This document shows positions 1 through 11,138 of a DNA stretch of 64,000 bases, piece after piece; within the stretch, counting starts at the first letter, position 1, and every line of letters begins with the position of its first letter. This stretch comes from an uncultured Pelagibacteraceae bacterium. Its GTDB lineage: Bacteria > Pseudomonadota > Alphaproteobacteria > Pelagibacterales > Pelagibacteraceae. Made by a program: the position numbers and the translations under genes. Location of the stretch: positions 1 to 64,000 of the forward strand of contig CACMTO010000002.1 in assembly GCA_902616645.1 (NCBI GenBank), read 5' to 3'. The notes below the pieces were generated by a model, which saw only the letters and a list, made by a program, of their open reading frames with translations, ran no database searches and was not told the origin of the DNA.

Positions 1-538
1 TGAAAATCTTTTATATTTTTTAAAAGGATCTTTGGTGATAATTGCACCATTAACATTTCATACGAGTGAAACATTAGAAATCTTTCAAATTCTCAATGTA
101 AATATTATTCTACCAAATGAAAATTTTTTATATGGTTTGATATTAATAAGTTTAATAGCAAATATCGTAATAATTTATAGGTCAAATAATACAGGTTTTT
201 TTCTAGTAGATTGGCTAACAGTTTTATCATTAAATATTTTTTTATCACCACTGGTTGCATTTACTATTTATTTTTGTTTTTTACATTCTGTAAGACATTC
301 TCTGTCATTAATCTATGAAATTGACAAAAGTGAGTTTAAAGAAGGTTTGAATAAATTTATTAAAAAAGCTCTCCCTTTAACTCTAATTACTGCAATATTA
401 TTTGTATTAAGTATTTATATTTTAACAAATTACTATGTTTTAGATGATGCTATATTAAAGGTAATATTTATAGGTTTGGCGTCGTTGACCTTTCCACATA
501 TATTGCTTGAATATTTAATTGAAAAAAATGAAAAATAA
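1..538 (+). CDS. blh: Brp/Blh family beta-carotene 15,15'-dioxygenase (3' part, 5' end outside window)
   Basis: The reading frame is open from the left edge and has no credible start inside the window, so this is the C-terminal 178 residues of a longer protein. It is hydrophobic, with four or five membrane segments. It carries the Blh-type block around LHSVRHSL (about residues 96-103 of the visible part), whose histidines belong to the metal-binding set of this family. Blh cleaves beta-carotene into two retinals, the chromophore of proteorhodopsin. The stop lies 11 bases inside the next gene, ispH, which makes isoprenoid precursors, so pigment supply and isoprenoid synthesis are physically linked. 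Assignment rests on motif and hydropathy only; the rhodopsin and crt genes are not in view. Confidence 0.8.
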   Translation, partial: ENLLYFLKGSLVIIAPLTFHTSETLEIFQILNVNIILPNENFLYGLILISLIANIVIIYRSNNTGFFLVDWLTVLSLNIFLSPLVAFTIYFCFLHSVRHSLSLIYEIDKSEFKEGLNKFIKKALPLTLITAILFVLSIYILTNYYVLDDAILKVIFIGLASLTFPHILLEYLIEKNEK

Positions 539-1472
539 AGAGTTAAAAATACTACTTTCTGCTCCTAGAGGTTTTTGTGCAGGTGTTGAGAGAGCTATAG
601 AAATTGTTGAAAAATCAATTCAAAAGTACGGTGCTCCAGTTTATGTTCGTCATGAAATAGTACACAATAAATATGTAGTTGATAATTTGAAAAATAAAGG
701 TGCAATTTTTGTAGAAGAGCTTGAAGAGATAGAAGATAAGACTAGACCAGTTATTTTTTCAGCTCATGGAGTTCCAAAAAAAATCCCTGAGGATGCTAAG
801 AGTTATAACATGACTTATGTTGATGCTACATGCCCTTTGGTATCAAAAGTACATAGAGAAGCTGAAAATTTGAATAAAGCTGGATACCATCTAGTTTTGA
901 TAGGACATCAAAATCATCCTGAAGTCATAGGAACTATGGGCCAATTACCAAAGGGATCAATTGATCTTATTCAAAGCGAAGATGAAGCTAAAAATTATAG
1001 ACCTCAAAATAATAAAAAAATTTCATATGTAACTCAAACAACATTATCTGTTGACGACACAAGAGATATAATCAAAATCTTAAAAGATAGATTTCCTGAC
1101 ATTAGAGAACCTTTAAAGGAGGATATTTGCTATGCCACTACAAATAGACAGATGGCGGTTAAAAATATTGCAAAAAAGTGTGATTTATTTTTTATAATAG
1201 GAAGTAGAAATTCCTCAAATTCAGTCAGATTGGTAGAGGTTGCTAAAAAATCTGGATGTCCTAACTCGATTTTAATTCATTCAAAAAGTGAAATCCCATT
1301 CGATTTAATCAAAAACTCGAACACGATTGGTATTTCGTCTGGAGCTTCTGCGCCAGAAATTTTAGTTGATAATTTTATTAATGAATTAAAAAATAAATTT
1401 ACAGTCAGTATAAACGAGGTGGAGATAATTAAAGAAAATGTTGTTTTTAAAGCTCCAAAAAAATTAAATTAA
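528..1472 (+). CDS. ispH: 4-hydroxy-3-methylbut-2-enyl diphosphate reductase
   Basis: IspH (LytB) is the last enzyme of the MEP pathway. It reduces HMBPP to IPP and DMAPP with an Fe-S cluster. The three cluster cysteines are visible at about residues 17 (PRGFCAGVERA), 102 (DATCPLVSKVH) and 201 (EDICYATTNRQ), and the EIVHN and QTTLS blocks are present. The 314-residue length is normal. I take the ATG at 528 rather than the TTG at 519, because the protein then begins directly at the conserved N-terminus. It overlaps blh by 11 bases and is followed at once by thrB. Confidence 0.97.
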   Translation: MKNKELKILLSAPRGFCAGVERAIEIVEKSIQKYGAPVYVRHEIVHNKYVVDNLKNKGAIFVEELEEIEDKTRPVIFSAHGVPKKIPEDAKSYNMTYVDATCPLVSKVHREAENLNKAGYHLVLIGHQNHPEVIGTMGQLPKGSIDLIQSEDEAKNYRPQNNKKISYVTQTTLSVDDTRDIIKILKDRFPDIREPLKEDICYATTNRQMAVKNIAKKCDLFFIIGSRNSSNSVRLVEVAKKSGCPNSILIHSKSEIPFDLIKNSNTIGISSGASAPEILVDNFINELKNKFTVSINEVEIIKENVVFKAPKKLN

Positions 1473-1473
1473 A

Positions 1474-2439
1474 ATGGCAGTTTATACGAAAATTAATAAA
1501 AAGGATATTTCATTTATTAATAGAAAATTCAATATTGAAAAAATTATTAATTTTAAAGGTATTCAGCAAGGAATTGAAAATACAAACTATTTACTTAAGT
1601 CAAAAAATAAAAAATATATATTAACAATTTTTGAAAAGAGAGTTTCCAAGAAAGATATACCTTTTTTTATGAAATTAATGGACCAACTAAACCAATCAGA
1701 AATAAATTGCCCAAAACCTCAAAAAAATAAAAGTGGTGGTTATCAAATTAAAATTAAAAATAAAACGGCTTGTATTGTTTCTTTCCTTGAAGGAAAAGAT
1801 AAAAAATCACTTAATTTGAAAAATTGTTATGAAATAGGAAAAATGATTGCTAAAATGCATTTATCTACAAAAAAAATAAATCTTTTTAGAAAAAACTCTA
1901 TGGGTGTTAAATATCTAGGCCCGTTACTAAAGAGTATCAATATTAAATCAAAAAAAAATTCTAATAAAGGTAAATTCTTACAAAAAAATTTTAAAGAAAT
2001 TTTAATTAAATGGCCAAAAAAATTACCTAGTGGAATTATTCATGGAGATTTATTTATAGATAATATCTTCTTTAAAAATAATAAATTATCCGGGATGATT
2101 GACTTTTATTTTGCTGCAAATGATTACTATATGTACGAAATTGCTATTTGTGTTAATGCATTGTGTTTTGACAAAAAAAAATCAAAATTTTTAATGAATA
2201 AAAAAAAAATCAAAAATTTAATTAAAGGTTATGAAAGTATCAAAAAGATTTCAATAATTGAAAAAAAATCTTTAAATATACTATGTCGTGGTGCTGCATT
2301 TAGATATTATCTAACTAGAGTTTATGACTATTCAAATACTCCTAAATCAGCCTTTATCAAAATAAAAGATCCTAGAGAGTATTATCAAAAACTCTTGACT
2401 CACAATAAATTAAAAACTTACAAAGACTATTTGGTTTAA
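1474..2439 (+). CDS. thrB: Homoserine kinase, aminoglycoside-phosphotransferase-fold type
   Basis: Phosphorylates homoserine to O-phosphohomoserine, the substrate of threonine synthase, which is encoded at 4213-5586 on the other strand. It is the APH-like ThrB found in alphaproteobacteria and pseudomonads, not the GHMP kinase of enterics. The N-lobe has QQGIENTNYLL. The catalytic block IIHGDLFIDNIFF (near residue 190) and metal motif MIDFYFA follow, and length (321 aa) is typical. It starts one base after the ispH stop, and its stop TAATG is shared with the rnhA start, so the three genes are likely one transcript. Confidence 0.93.
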   Translation: MAVYTKINKKDISFINRKFNIEKIINFKGIQQGIENTNYLLKSKNKKYILTIFEKRVSKKDIPFFMKLMDQLNQSEINCPKPQKNKSGGYQIKIKNKTACIVSFLEGKDKKSLNLKNCYEIGKMIAKMHLSTKKINLFRKNSMGVKYLGPLLKSINIKSKKNSNKGKFLQKNFKEILIKWPKKLPSGIIHGDLFIDNIFFKNNKLSGMIDFYFAANDYYMYEIAICVNALCFDKKKSKFLMNKKKIKNLIKGYESIKKISIIEKKSLNILCRGAAFRYYLTRVYDYSNTPKSAFIKIKDPREYYQKLLTHNKLKTYKDYLV

Positions 2440-2861
2440 TGATTAAAATATATACCGATGGCTCATGTATTAATAACCCAGGAAAAGGTGGGTGGGCTGC
2501 AATAATATTAGATAATGAAAAAAAAATTAAAATAAAGGGAAGCAAAAAAGATACTACAAATAATCAAATGGAATTATTGGCACCTATAAAGGCTCTTCAA
2601 AAAATTCCAAAAGGTAGCAAGGTTGAAATTTTTACAGATTCTAAATATGTAAAATCTGGGATAACAGAGTGGATTCATAATTGGAAAAAAAATGGATGGA
2701 AAACTTCAAACAAAAAAGAGGTCAGCAATAAAGAACTTTGGACAGAATTGGATTTACTAAATAATGAATTTAAAATAAGTTGGAATTGGGTAAAAGCACA
2801 TTCAACAGATGAATTAAATAATGAAGTTGATTTACTTGCTAGACACGCTGCCAGCTTATAG
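2439..2861 (+). CDS. rnhA: Ribonuclease HI
   Basis: Cleaves the RNA strand of RNA-DNA hybrids and acts in primer and R-loop removal. The catalytic set is complete: D7 (IYTDGSC), E45 (NQMELLAP), D67 (IFTDSKYV), H121 (WVKAHSTDE) and D131. The length of 140 residues is slightly short at the C-terminus compared with E. coli (155). It overlaps the thrB stop by one base and is the last gene of the rightward run; the next gene converges on it. Confidence 0.97.
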   Translation: MIKIYTDGSCINNPGKGGWAAIILDNEKKIKIKGSKKDTTNNQMELLAPIKALQKIPKGSKVEIFTDSKYVKSGITEWIHNWKKNGWKTSNKKEVSNKELWTELDLLNNEFKISWNWVKAHSTDELNNEVDLLARHAASL

Positions 2862-2864
2862 TTA

Positions 2865-2892
2865 AGGGCACCTGACAAAAGAACGCCCCTTC
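2865..2892. other. GC-rich imperfect hairpin in the rnhA/fkbM convergent gap
   Basis: The 103-base gap between two convergent genes contains a short GC-rich block in otherwise AT-rich DNA. Arms AAGGGC and GCCCCTT enclose about 15 bases, with one bulged C. No T-run follows on either strand, so it is a poor intrinsic terminator. It might be a structured 3' end for one of the flanking genes. The rest of the gap (2893-2964) holds nothing I recognise. Confidence 0.3.
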
Positions 2893-2964
2893 CTATATAT
2901 TTGAAAACTTAATTAGGCGTTATGTGGAGAGAAGAATTAGTTTGTACATTTTATATCAACTTAA

Positions 2965-3729
2965 TTAAAGTTTATAAAAATTTTTATTAAAATAATACAC
3001 GTCAGCATCAAAAATTAGACCAGAAAATAAACTATTATTAGATAAACTTATTCCAATCATTCTAAAATTGTAAGGGACTATAAATTTTTCAATATCACTA
3101 AACGAAAAATATTTATCATATACATTATCAAACATAATTTCTGTCACTATTGCTTTTATTTTATTTTGTTTTATTGAATTTAAACTTCCTTCTAATACTT
3201 TGTCCTCATAGCCTTGAGTATCAATTTTGACTAAATCTATAACACTAATGTTATTTTCTTTACAATAATCGTCTAATCTTATGACATTAACTTTTTGAAC
3301 TGATGTAACATAACCCTCTTCAGATGTGTTATATTGTTTAGACCTTATTTTTAACCAATCTGTGCCAAGATTTATTTTATTAAAAGAAGAATTACCTGTT
3401 TTTGCTGTAACGTTAATTTCCTTTTGCTCAGTTTTATCACCCAGAGCGAAGTTATTAAGAAATATATTTTTATTATTTTTAAATTTACTATACATATAAT
3501 CAAATTCAGTTTTAATTGGTTCGAATGAATGAATAATAGGTTTTTCAAAAATTTTTAAATATTTTTCAATTGATTGACCTTTATTTCCACCAACATCAAA
3601 TATTATTGGATTGTTAGAAATTTTATCTTTTAATAAATCGTCAAAATTAAATTGTTTATTTTTTGAATTATATCTTTTTAAATCAAAACCTAGTTTATTT
3701 ATTGTTCTTTTTATAAGATTTTTAATCAT
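2965..3729 (-). CDS. FkbM family SAM-dependent methyltransferase
   Basis: A 254-residue protein with the Rossmann SAM-binding motif FDVGGNKGQSIEKY (about residues 43-56). It also has the FkbM-specific block DLVKIDTQGYEDKVLEG near residue 165 and a trailing EIMFDN segment. FkbM-type enzymes O-methylate sugars or polyketides and are often part of surface polysaccharide sets; the substrate here is unknown. The gene overlaps the end of the upstream peroxiredoxin gene by 8 bases. It has no functional tie to the neighbouring thrC/peroxiredoxin genes, so it may be a strain-variable insertion. Confidence 0.85.
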   Translation of the reverse strand: MIKNLIKRTINKLGFDLKRYNSKNKQFNFDDLLKDKISNNPIIFDVGGNKGQSIEKYLKIFEKPIIHSFEPIKTEFDYMYSKFKNNKNIFLNNFALGDKTEQKEINVTAKTGNSSFNKINLGTDWLKIRSKQYNTSEEGYVTSVQKVNVIRLDDYCKENNISVIDLVKIDTQGYEDKVLEGSLNSIKQNKIKAIVTEIMFDNVYDKYFSFSDIEKFIVPYNFRMIGISLSNNSLFSGLIFDADVYYFNKNFYKL

Positions 3730-4216
3730 TAATTAAATTATTTAACAAATTTTCTGCTGAGGTTAAACCACATTCTTTAGTCTCTTTTTCAACATAGATA
3801 TTTACAGCTATAAAATTTTCAATCACTATCAAATAACGATTTGATCTTATTCCCATTCCTTTTGTATTCCGATCAACTTCTGCGCCAATTGCTTTCGTAA
3901 ATAATAAATATGGATCAGATAACATTTTTATTTTATTTCCAGTATTATTAATCTCACCCCAGCCATTCATGACATAAGGATCATTTACCGACAAACAAAA
4001 TATTTTTTCTACTCCTTTTGCTTTGATTTTATCTGCATTTGCGACAAAACCTGGTAGGTGAAGTTTAGAGCAAGTTGATGTAAATGCTCCAGGTAAACCA
4101 AACAAAACAACTTTACCATTACCAATAGTTTCTCTTAATTTACTTTTTTGAGGTTCTCCATCAACTAGTTGAAAAATCTCTGCATCTGGTATTTGATCTT
4201 TTATTTTAAGTTTCAT
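3722..4216 (-). CDS. Prx5-type atypical peroxiredoxin
   Basis: Thiol peroxidase of the AhpC/TSA-redoxin superfamily. The peroxidatic cysteine is C49 in PGAFTSTCSKLHLPGF, the Prx5/glutaredoxin-peroxiredoxin signature. A second conserved block, FCLSVNDPYVMNGWG, follows. Length 164 is typical for the cytoplasmic hydroperoxide-reducing enzyme. Its start overlaps the thrC stop (ATGA), implying translational coupling. Reductant (thioredoxin or glutathione) cannot be told from sequence. Confidence 0.93.
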   Translation of the reverse strand: MKLKIKDQIPDAEIFQLVDGEPQKSKLRETIGNGKVVLFGLPGAFTSTCSKLHLPGFVANADKIKAKGVEKIFCLSVNDPYVMNGWGEINNTGNKIKMLSDPYLLFTKAIGAEVDRNTKGMGIRSNRYLIVIENFIAVNIYVEKETKECGLTSAENLLNNLIND

Positions 4217-5586
4217 ATCGAATTGATTACATACCTTTTAACTTTTTCAACATCATTTGAAAGAAGTTCAAATTTTTCTTTTCTATCGTTAACATATTTT
4301 AGACTATCTGGTAAATTTTCAGTTTTTGAAATTGCATCCTCTATTGCTTTTGGAAACTTACATGGGTGTGCGGTTGACAATACAACACAATTTTTTTCCA
4401 ATCCTAATTTTCTTACAGCACCAATACCTACTGCAGTATGCGGATCAACTACTATATTATGCTCAGCGTTAATTGTCTTTATCATCTCGACTGTTTCCTT
4501 TTCATCAAGCATTTCAGATATGAAATTCTTTTTAATTTTATCTAGATCATTTTTATCAATTTTATAATTATTATTTTTTATTTCTGCCATTACATCTTTT
4601 ATAACTTCTGAGTCACAATCTTTTACGTCGTATAACAACCTTTCGAAATTACTTGCTATTTGTATATCCATACTTGGTGTATTTGTTTCCTCAACTTTTT
4701 TTTGACTATAATCACCGTCAGATATAGCTCTGTGCAGTATGTCATTTTTATTTGTAGCAACGATTAGTTTATCAATTGGAAGTCCTAGTTTTTTTGCTAA
4801 GTATCCTGCGTAAATATCACCAAAGTTTCCTGTTGGAACAGAAAAGGATAAAGGTTGACCATTTCCAACTTTAAAATAAGCATAAAAATAATAAACTGAT
4901 TGAGCAACTATTCTTGCCCAATTAATTGAATTTACGCCTGACATATTAATTGCTTTAGAAAAATTTTTATCATTGAACATTGCTTTTACTAAATTTTGGC
5001 AATCATCAAAATTTCCCTCTACAGCAATGTTAAATACGTTACTGTCTTCGTGTATTGTCATTAGCCTTCTTTGCACTGGTGAAATTTTATTATTTGGGTG
5101 TAGTACAAAAACATTTAAATTACTTTTTCCCTTTAAAGCATCAATAGCTGCTGCACCAGTGTCACCTGAAGTTGCTACTATTATATTAATTTTTTTTTGA
5201 TCTTGTCCTAAATGATATTGATAAAAATTACCTATTAACTGCATGGCGATATCTTTAAAAGCAAGTGTAGGACCATGAAATAGTTCCAAAACTTTTAAAT
5301 TTCCTAGATCTGAGATTTTTACAACTTCGTTAGATCTGAAATTTGAGTATGATTTTGAAATCACAGAAATTAGGTCATCTTTAGACATAAAATCTCCTAT
5401 GAATGGATAAATTATTTCAGCTGCTAAATCATTATAACTAAGACTTCTTAAATTATTTAATTCCTCTTTTTTAAATTGATTAATTAACTTAGGTACAAAT
5501 AGACCCCCGTCATCAGCTAACCCTTTTAGAAAAACGTCCTTAAAAGTAAAGTTTTTTTTATTATTTCTTGTACTAATATAATTCAT
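4213..5586 (-). CDS. thrC: Threonine synthase
   Basis: PLP enzyme converting O-phosphohomoserine to threonine. The Schiff-base lysine is K111 in HGPTLAFKDIAMQ, the phosphate-binding loop is ATSGDTGAAA, and the C-terminal STAHPCKFP block is present. The 457 residues match the long bacterial form. It begins immediately after the surf1 stop and runs into the peroxiredoxin gene. It therefore sits at the distal end of the cytochrome oxidase operon, as in many alphaproteobacteria. Confidence 0.97.
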   Translation of the reverse strand: MNYISTRNNKKNFTFKDVFLKGLADDGGLFVPKLINQFKKEELNNLRSLSYNDLAAEIIYPFIGDFMSKDDLISVISKSYSNFRSNEVVKISDLGNLKVLELFHGPTLAFKDIAMQLIGNFYQYHLGQDQKKINIIVATSGDTGAAAIDALKGKSNLNVFVLHPNNKISPVQRRLMTIHEDSNVFNIAVEGNFDDCQNLVKAMFNDKNFSKAINMSGVNSINWARIVAQSVYYFYAYFKVGNGQPLSFSVPTGNFGDIYAGYLAKKLGLPIDKLIVATNKNDILHRAISDGDYSQKKVEETNTPSMDIQIASNFERLLYDVKDCDSEVIKDVMAEIKNNNYKIDKNDLDKIKKNFISEMLDEKETVEMIKTINAEHNIVVDPHTAVGIGAVRKLGLEKNCVVLSTAHPCKFPKAIEDAISKTENLPDSLKYVNDRKEKFELLSNDVEKVKRYVINSI

Positions 5587-6240
5587 TTAATAATTCTTTT
5601 TTCTAAAATATAGATATAGCAAAAGAATTGAAATCGCTAATGAAAACCATGTCATAGCATATTTTTTATGATTATTAGAAATATTAGCGGTAATTTTTTT
5701 TGGTCTAGGGAATTGATAATTTCCATCTAAATATATTATGTACTTAGAAAATTTCTTACCAGTAAATTTTGAAACATCCTGTCTATTTAAGCTAAACCAG
5801 TAATTTTTTTTAATATCATTGTCTGGTTTAAAAATATTTTTTTTCCCCTGAATTCTGAGTGTCCCTACTATATTGTTTTGATCAAGTATATTTATCTCTT
5901 GAGTATCTTTTTTTTCAAAAGGTATCCATCCTCTATTAAGTAAATAATTATCACCTTCAATTAAAATCGGATTTATAACCTCAAAACCAGGTGCGCCTGT
6001 ATCACTCAAATTATATAAGTAAATTTGTTTCTCAAAATCGACACTACCTGATGTTTTGATTTTAAGATAATTTTCTTTATTTGACTGGGTAAGTTCAACT
6101 GGAGGATTTTTTAATGAACTTTCAATTTCTAAAATTAGATTATTTTTCCAATTCAAACGAATTATCTGCCAAGTTCCTAAAGCGATGAAAACTAGTATAA
6201 AAAATATTGTAAAAACTGAAAATAAAAATTTATGTCTCAA
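5587..6240 (-). CDS. SURF1 family cytochrome oxidase assembly protein
   Basis: A membrane protein with one segment at each end (about residues 7-27 and 196-213) and a periplasmic domain between. It has the SURF1 features WQIIRL near the N-terminus, LLNRGWIPF and YAMTWFSLA near the C-terminus. It helps insert or protect heme a in the oxidase. The only usable start is a TTG 9 bases past the ctaE stop; no in-frame ATG is close. Length 217 is usual. It lies between ctaE and thrC. Confidence 0.9.
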   Translation of the reverse strand: MRHKFLFSVFTIFFILVFIALGTWQIIRLNWKNNLILEIESSLKNPPVELTQSNKENYLKIKTSGSVDFEKQIYLYNLSDTGAPGFEVINPILIEGDNYLLNRGWIPFEKKDTQEINILDQNNIVGTLRIQGKKNIFKPDNDIKKNYWFSLNRQDVSKFTGKKFSKYIIYLDGNYQFPRPKKITANISNNHKKYAMTWFSLAISILLLYLYFRKKNY

Positions 6241-6248
6241 GATTCAAA

Positions 6249-7037
6249 TTAGCTTCCCCAAATATATATTGCGGCGAATAAGAATAACCATACCACGTCA
6301 ACAAAGTGCCAGTACCATGCTGCCGCCTCAAAACCAAAGTGGTGATCTTTGTTAAAATGACCTAACTTTCCTCTCCATAAACATACAGCTAAGAAAATTG
6401 TACCAACAATTACATGGAAGCCATGAAATCCGGTCGCCATATAAAATACCGAACCATATATATGATCTGAAAAAGCAAATGTTGCATGATGATATTCGTA
6501 AGCTTGTAATGCTGTAAAACAAACTCCTAATATAACAGTTAAAACCAACCCTTGAATAAATCCTTTTCTATCATCCTCTAATAAGGCATGATGTGACCAT
6601 GTTACTGTTGTTCCAGATAAAAGTAAAACCAATGTATTAATTAATGGAATATCCCAAGGATCGAAAGTCTCAATATCTTTTGGAGGCCAAACATTACCAA
6701 CAAATTCATTAGGAAATAAACTTATATCGAAATAAGCCCAAAACCACGCAACAAAGAACATAACTTCTGAAGCGATAAAAAGAGTCATTCCGTATCTATG
6801 ATGTATCTGAACAACAGGAGTGTGATGACCTTGATGTTCTGCTTCTATTACAACATCTCTAAACCACATATATGCTCCATAGATTAAAAGAGCAAATCCA
6901 AGATACAACGCCCACGAAACTTCCGAGTGCATATAATACACCGCACCAAGAGCTAAAACTAAACAAGAGAAAGATACATAAATAGGCCAAGGACTTGGAT
7001 CTACTAAATGGTAATCATGTTTTTTTTCAGCTGACAT
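6249..7037 (-). CDS. ctaE: Cytochrome c oxidase subunit III
   Basis: Seven-helix subunit III of the aa3 terminal oxidase, 262 residues. Recognisable blocks are DYHLVDPSPWPI at the N-terminus, FFVAWFWAYF in the third helix, GTTVTWSHHAL, and WYWHFVDVVWLFLF in the last helix. It supports stability and proton uptake of subunit I in the inner membrane. It follows ctaG by 7 bases in the standard operon order. Confidence 0.97.
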   Translation of the reverse strand: MSAEKKHDYHLVDPSPWPIYVSFSCLVLALGAVYYMHSEVSWALYLGFALLIYGAYMWFRDVVIEAEHQGHHTPVVQIHHRYGMTLFIASEVMFFVAWFWAYFDISLFPNEFVGNVWPPKDIETFDPWDIPLINTLVLLLSGTTVTWSHHALLEDDRKGFIQGLVLTVILGVCFTALQAYEYHHATFAFSDHIYGSVFYMATGFHGFHVIVGTIFLAVCLWRGKLGHFNKDHHFGFEAAAWYWHFVDVVWLFLFAAIYIWGS

Positions 7038-7044
7038 ATTTTAA

Positions 7045-7578
7045 TTATGATTGTTTATAATAATCTGTCGAGAAAAAAGTATACGACATAGTAACATCCT
7101 CTAAATTTTTTACACTTGGGTCATTAATCATTTCTGGATCAAGATAAAAAGTCATCACATAGGTTGCTTTTTCTCCTGCTTTTAACACTTGTTTTTCGAA
7201 ACAGAAACAGCCAAGTTTGCTATAATATTTTCCAAAACTTGCAGGTGACACATTAAAACTTGCTACTCCGGCCGTTGGTTCACTGCCATAATTTTCAACT
7301 TCAAACTCTATCTTATTTACCTGACCAACTTTTACATCAATAACATTTGATTTTGCCTTAAAATCCCAAGGCAAATTATTTACATTTGTATCAAATCTTA
7401 CGCTTACTACTTTATTTAGAACTATTTTTGGTGCATTATCAGAAATTTGAGTAGTTCCGCCAAAACCAGTAACTCTACAAAATAAATCATATAATGGTAC
7501 AGCAGCATAAGATAAGCTAAGCATCACAAGGAATATGGTGCTCAGAATAATTGGTGTTAACTTTTTTTTTTTAATCAT
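7045..7578 (-). CDS. ctaG: Cytochrome c oxidase assembly protein CtaG/Cox11
   Basis: Delivers copper to the CuB site of subunit I. One N-terminal membrane anchor (about residues 10-30) is followed by a periplasmic immunoglobulin-like domain. The copper motif CFCFEKQ is present near residue 125, preceded by PLYDLFCRVTGFGG. Length 177 is typical. The ATG overlaps the stop of the small upstream gene as ATGA, so translation is probably coupled. Confidence 0.95.
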   Translation of the reverse strand: MIKKKKLTPIILSTIFLVMLSLSYAAVPLYDLFCRVTGFGGTTQISDNAPKIVLNKVVSVRFDTNVNNLPWDFKAKSNVIDVKVGQVNKIEFEVENYGSEPTAGVASFNVSPASFGKYYSKLGCFCFEKQVLKAGEKATYVMTFYLDPEMINDPSVKNLEDVTMSYTFFSTDYYKQS

Positions 7579-7700
7579 ATTGTTCTTTCAAAAACGCCAG
7601 TATTATACAAAGTAAATAGGAATAAAAAAATCATAAAAGCAATAATTGCTAATGCTGTTATAAGATTTTTTTTTTTTGTTTTTTTATCAGGAACAATCAT
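7575..7700 (-). CDS. CoxF-like 41-residue single-span membrane protein
   Basis: A short ORF exactly fills the space between ctaB and ctaG. Its ATG overlaps the ctaB stop (ATGA), and its own TGA overlaps the ctaG ATG (ATGA). The protein has a lysine-rich N-terminus (MIVPDKKTKKKN), one hydrophobic segment (about residues 14-31) and the tail YNTGVFERTI. Alphaproteobacterial oxidase operons often carry a small membrane ORF in this slot (CoxF and similar). The frame runs through a 12-base homopolymer and stays open. The double four-base overlap is the best evidence that it is real; a role in oxidase assembly is inferred from position only. Confidence 0.8.
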   Translation of the reverse strand: MIVPDKKTKKKNLITALAIIAFMIFLFLFTLYNTGVFERTI

Positions 7701-8608
7701 ATTATCTTATCTATCAGAAAAAGCACAAAAACTAAAAATAAATATAAGATTGAGAAACCAAATATTGATTTTGCTTTTTTTGGGTTAAACTTGTTTTTTT
7801 TATAATTATATAGTTCATAACATAAAAAATTGTAATAGAGGGTTAATAATAATGAAGGTATTAAAAAAGATAGCCCAACAAAGTTTATTAAATATGGAAA
7901 GATAATCACTGGAAGCATTAATAACGAGTAAACCAAAATATTTATTTTGGTACTTTCAATTCCATTAGTCAAAGGCAACATTGGTATGTTGGCTTTCTTA
8001 TAATCCTCAGATTTATATAAGCTCAATGCCCAAAAATGAGATGGTGTCCAAAAAAATATTATTAGGAAAAAAGATACTGGCTCAATTGATAGTGATCCAG
8101 TTGCTATTGTCCATCCTATCACTGGTGGAAATGCTCCTGCAGCCCCACCAATCACAATATTTTGTGGAGTCCTTCTCTTTAGCCAAATTGTGTAGACAAA
8201 AACATAAAACAAAATTGTTAAGAGCAATATCGCAGCAGAAATTCTATTTGTAAAGTAATCTAAAGCTATTACAGAAATGATAGAGAGAGTTATTCCAAAT
8301 ATCAATGCCTGATTTCTGTTAATCTTACCTGTAGGTATTGGCCTCAAACAAGTTCTTGACATTAATGCATCAAGATCAGACTCATACCACATGTTTAAAG
8401 CTCCAGCTGCACCAGCACCTAATGAAACCAATAAAATTCCAATTATTGCATCTTTAGTTGTGACAAGGTCCGGTGCTGTTAATAAACCAACAGCACAAGT
8501 GAAAATTACTAAAGACATCACCCTTGGTTTCATGAGTTTAAATAATTCTGAAAAATTAAATAAATCTTCTTGTGATAAGCTTCTTTTCTTGAGTCTTAAA
8601 TTATCCAT
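7697..8608 (-). CDS. ctaB: Protoheme IX farnesyltransferase (heme O synthase)
   Basis: UbiA-superfamily membrane enzyme (about nine helices) that farnesylates heme b to heme o, the precursor of heme a for this oxidase. The prenyl-diphosphate motif NMWYESDLDALMSRT (N-x3-D-x3-D) lies near residue 75, and the second Asp-rich loop is SEDYKKANIPML. I use the ATG at 8608; a TTG one codon earlier is also open. The gene sits between ctaD and the small coxF-like gene. Length 303 is usual. Confidence 0.95.
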   Translation of the reverse strand: MDNLRLKKRSLSQEDLFNFSELFKLMKPRVMSLVIFTCAVGLLTAPDLVTTKDAIIGILLVSLGAGAAGALNMWYESDLDALMSRTCLRPIPTGKINRNQALIFGITLSIISVIALDYFTNRISAAILLLTILFYVFVYTIWLKRRTPQNIVIGGAAGAFPPVIGWTIATGSLSIEPVSFFLIIFFWTPSHFWALSLYKSEDYKKANIPMLPLTNGIESTKINILVYSLLMLPVIIFPYLINFVGLSFLIPSLLLTLYYNFLCYELYNYKKNKFNPKKAKSIFGFSILYLFLVFVLFLIDKII

Positions 8609-8628
8609 CAATTTTCATTACCCTATTT

Positions 8629-11078
<2,450 letters not shown>

Positions 11079-11138
11079 TTTTAATAGCTATATAAAGCTC
11101 TTTTATAAAAATTACACTTTAGTTTTCGCGACAATTTA

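Noticed and set aside
2675-2878. 67-codon frame on the minus strand starting in the rnhA gap
   Set aside because: It is almost entirely antisense to the conserved rnhA coding region and shows no recognisable domain.
2865-2964. Riboswitch or small RNA in the rnhA/fkbM gap
   Set aside because: The flanking genes converge, so nothing downstream would be controlled, and I could not match SAM-V, glycine or other known aptamer cores.
4169-4567. 132-codon plus-strand frame
   Set aside because: Shadow of thrC on the opposite strand; composition follows the antisense of a conserved enzyme.
7566-7690. Possible frameshift or assembly error at the 12-base homopolymer between ctaB and ctaG
   Set aside because: The 41-residue frame reads through it and is joined by exact ATGA overlaps at both ends, so the run length appears correct.
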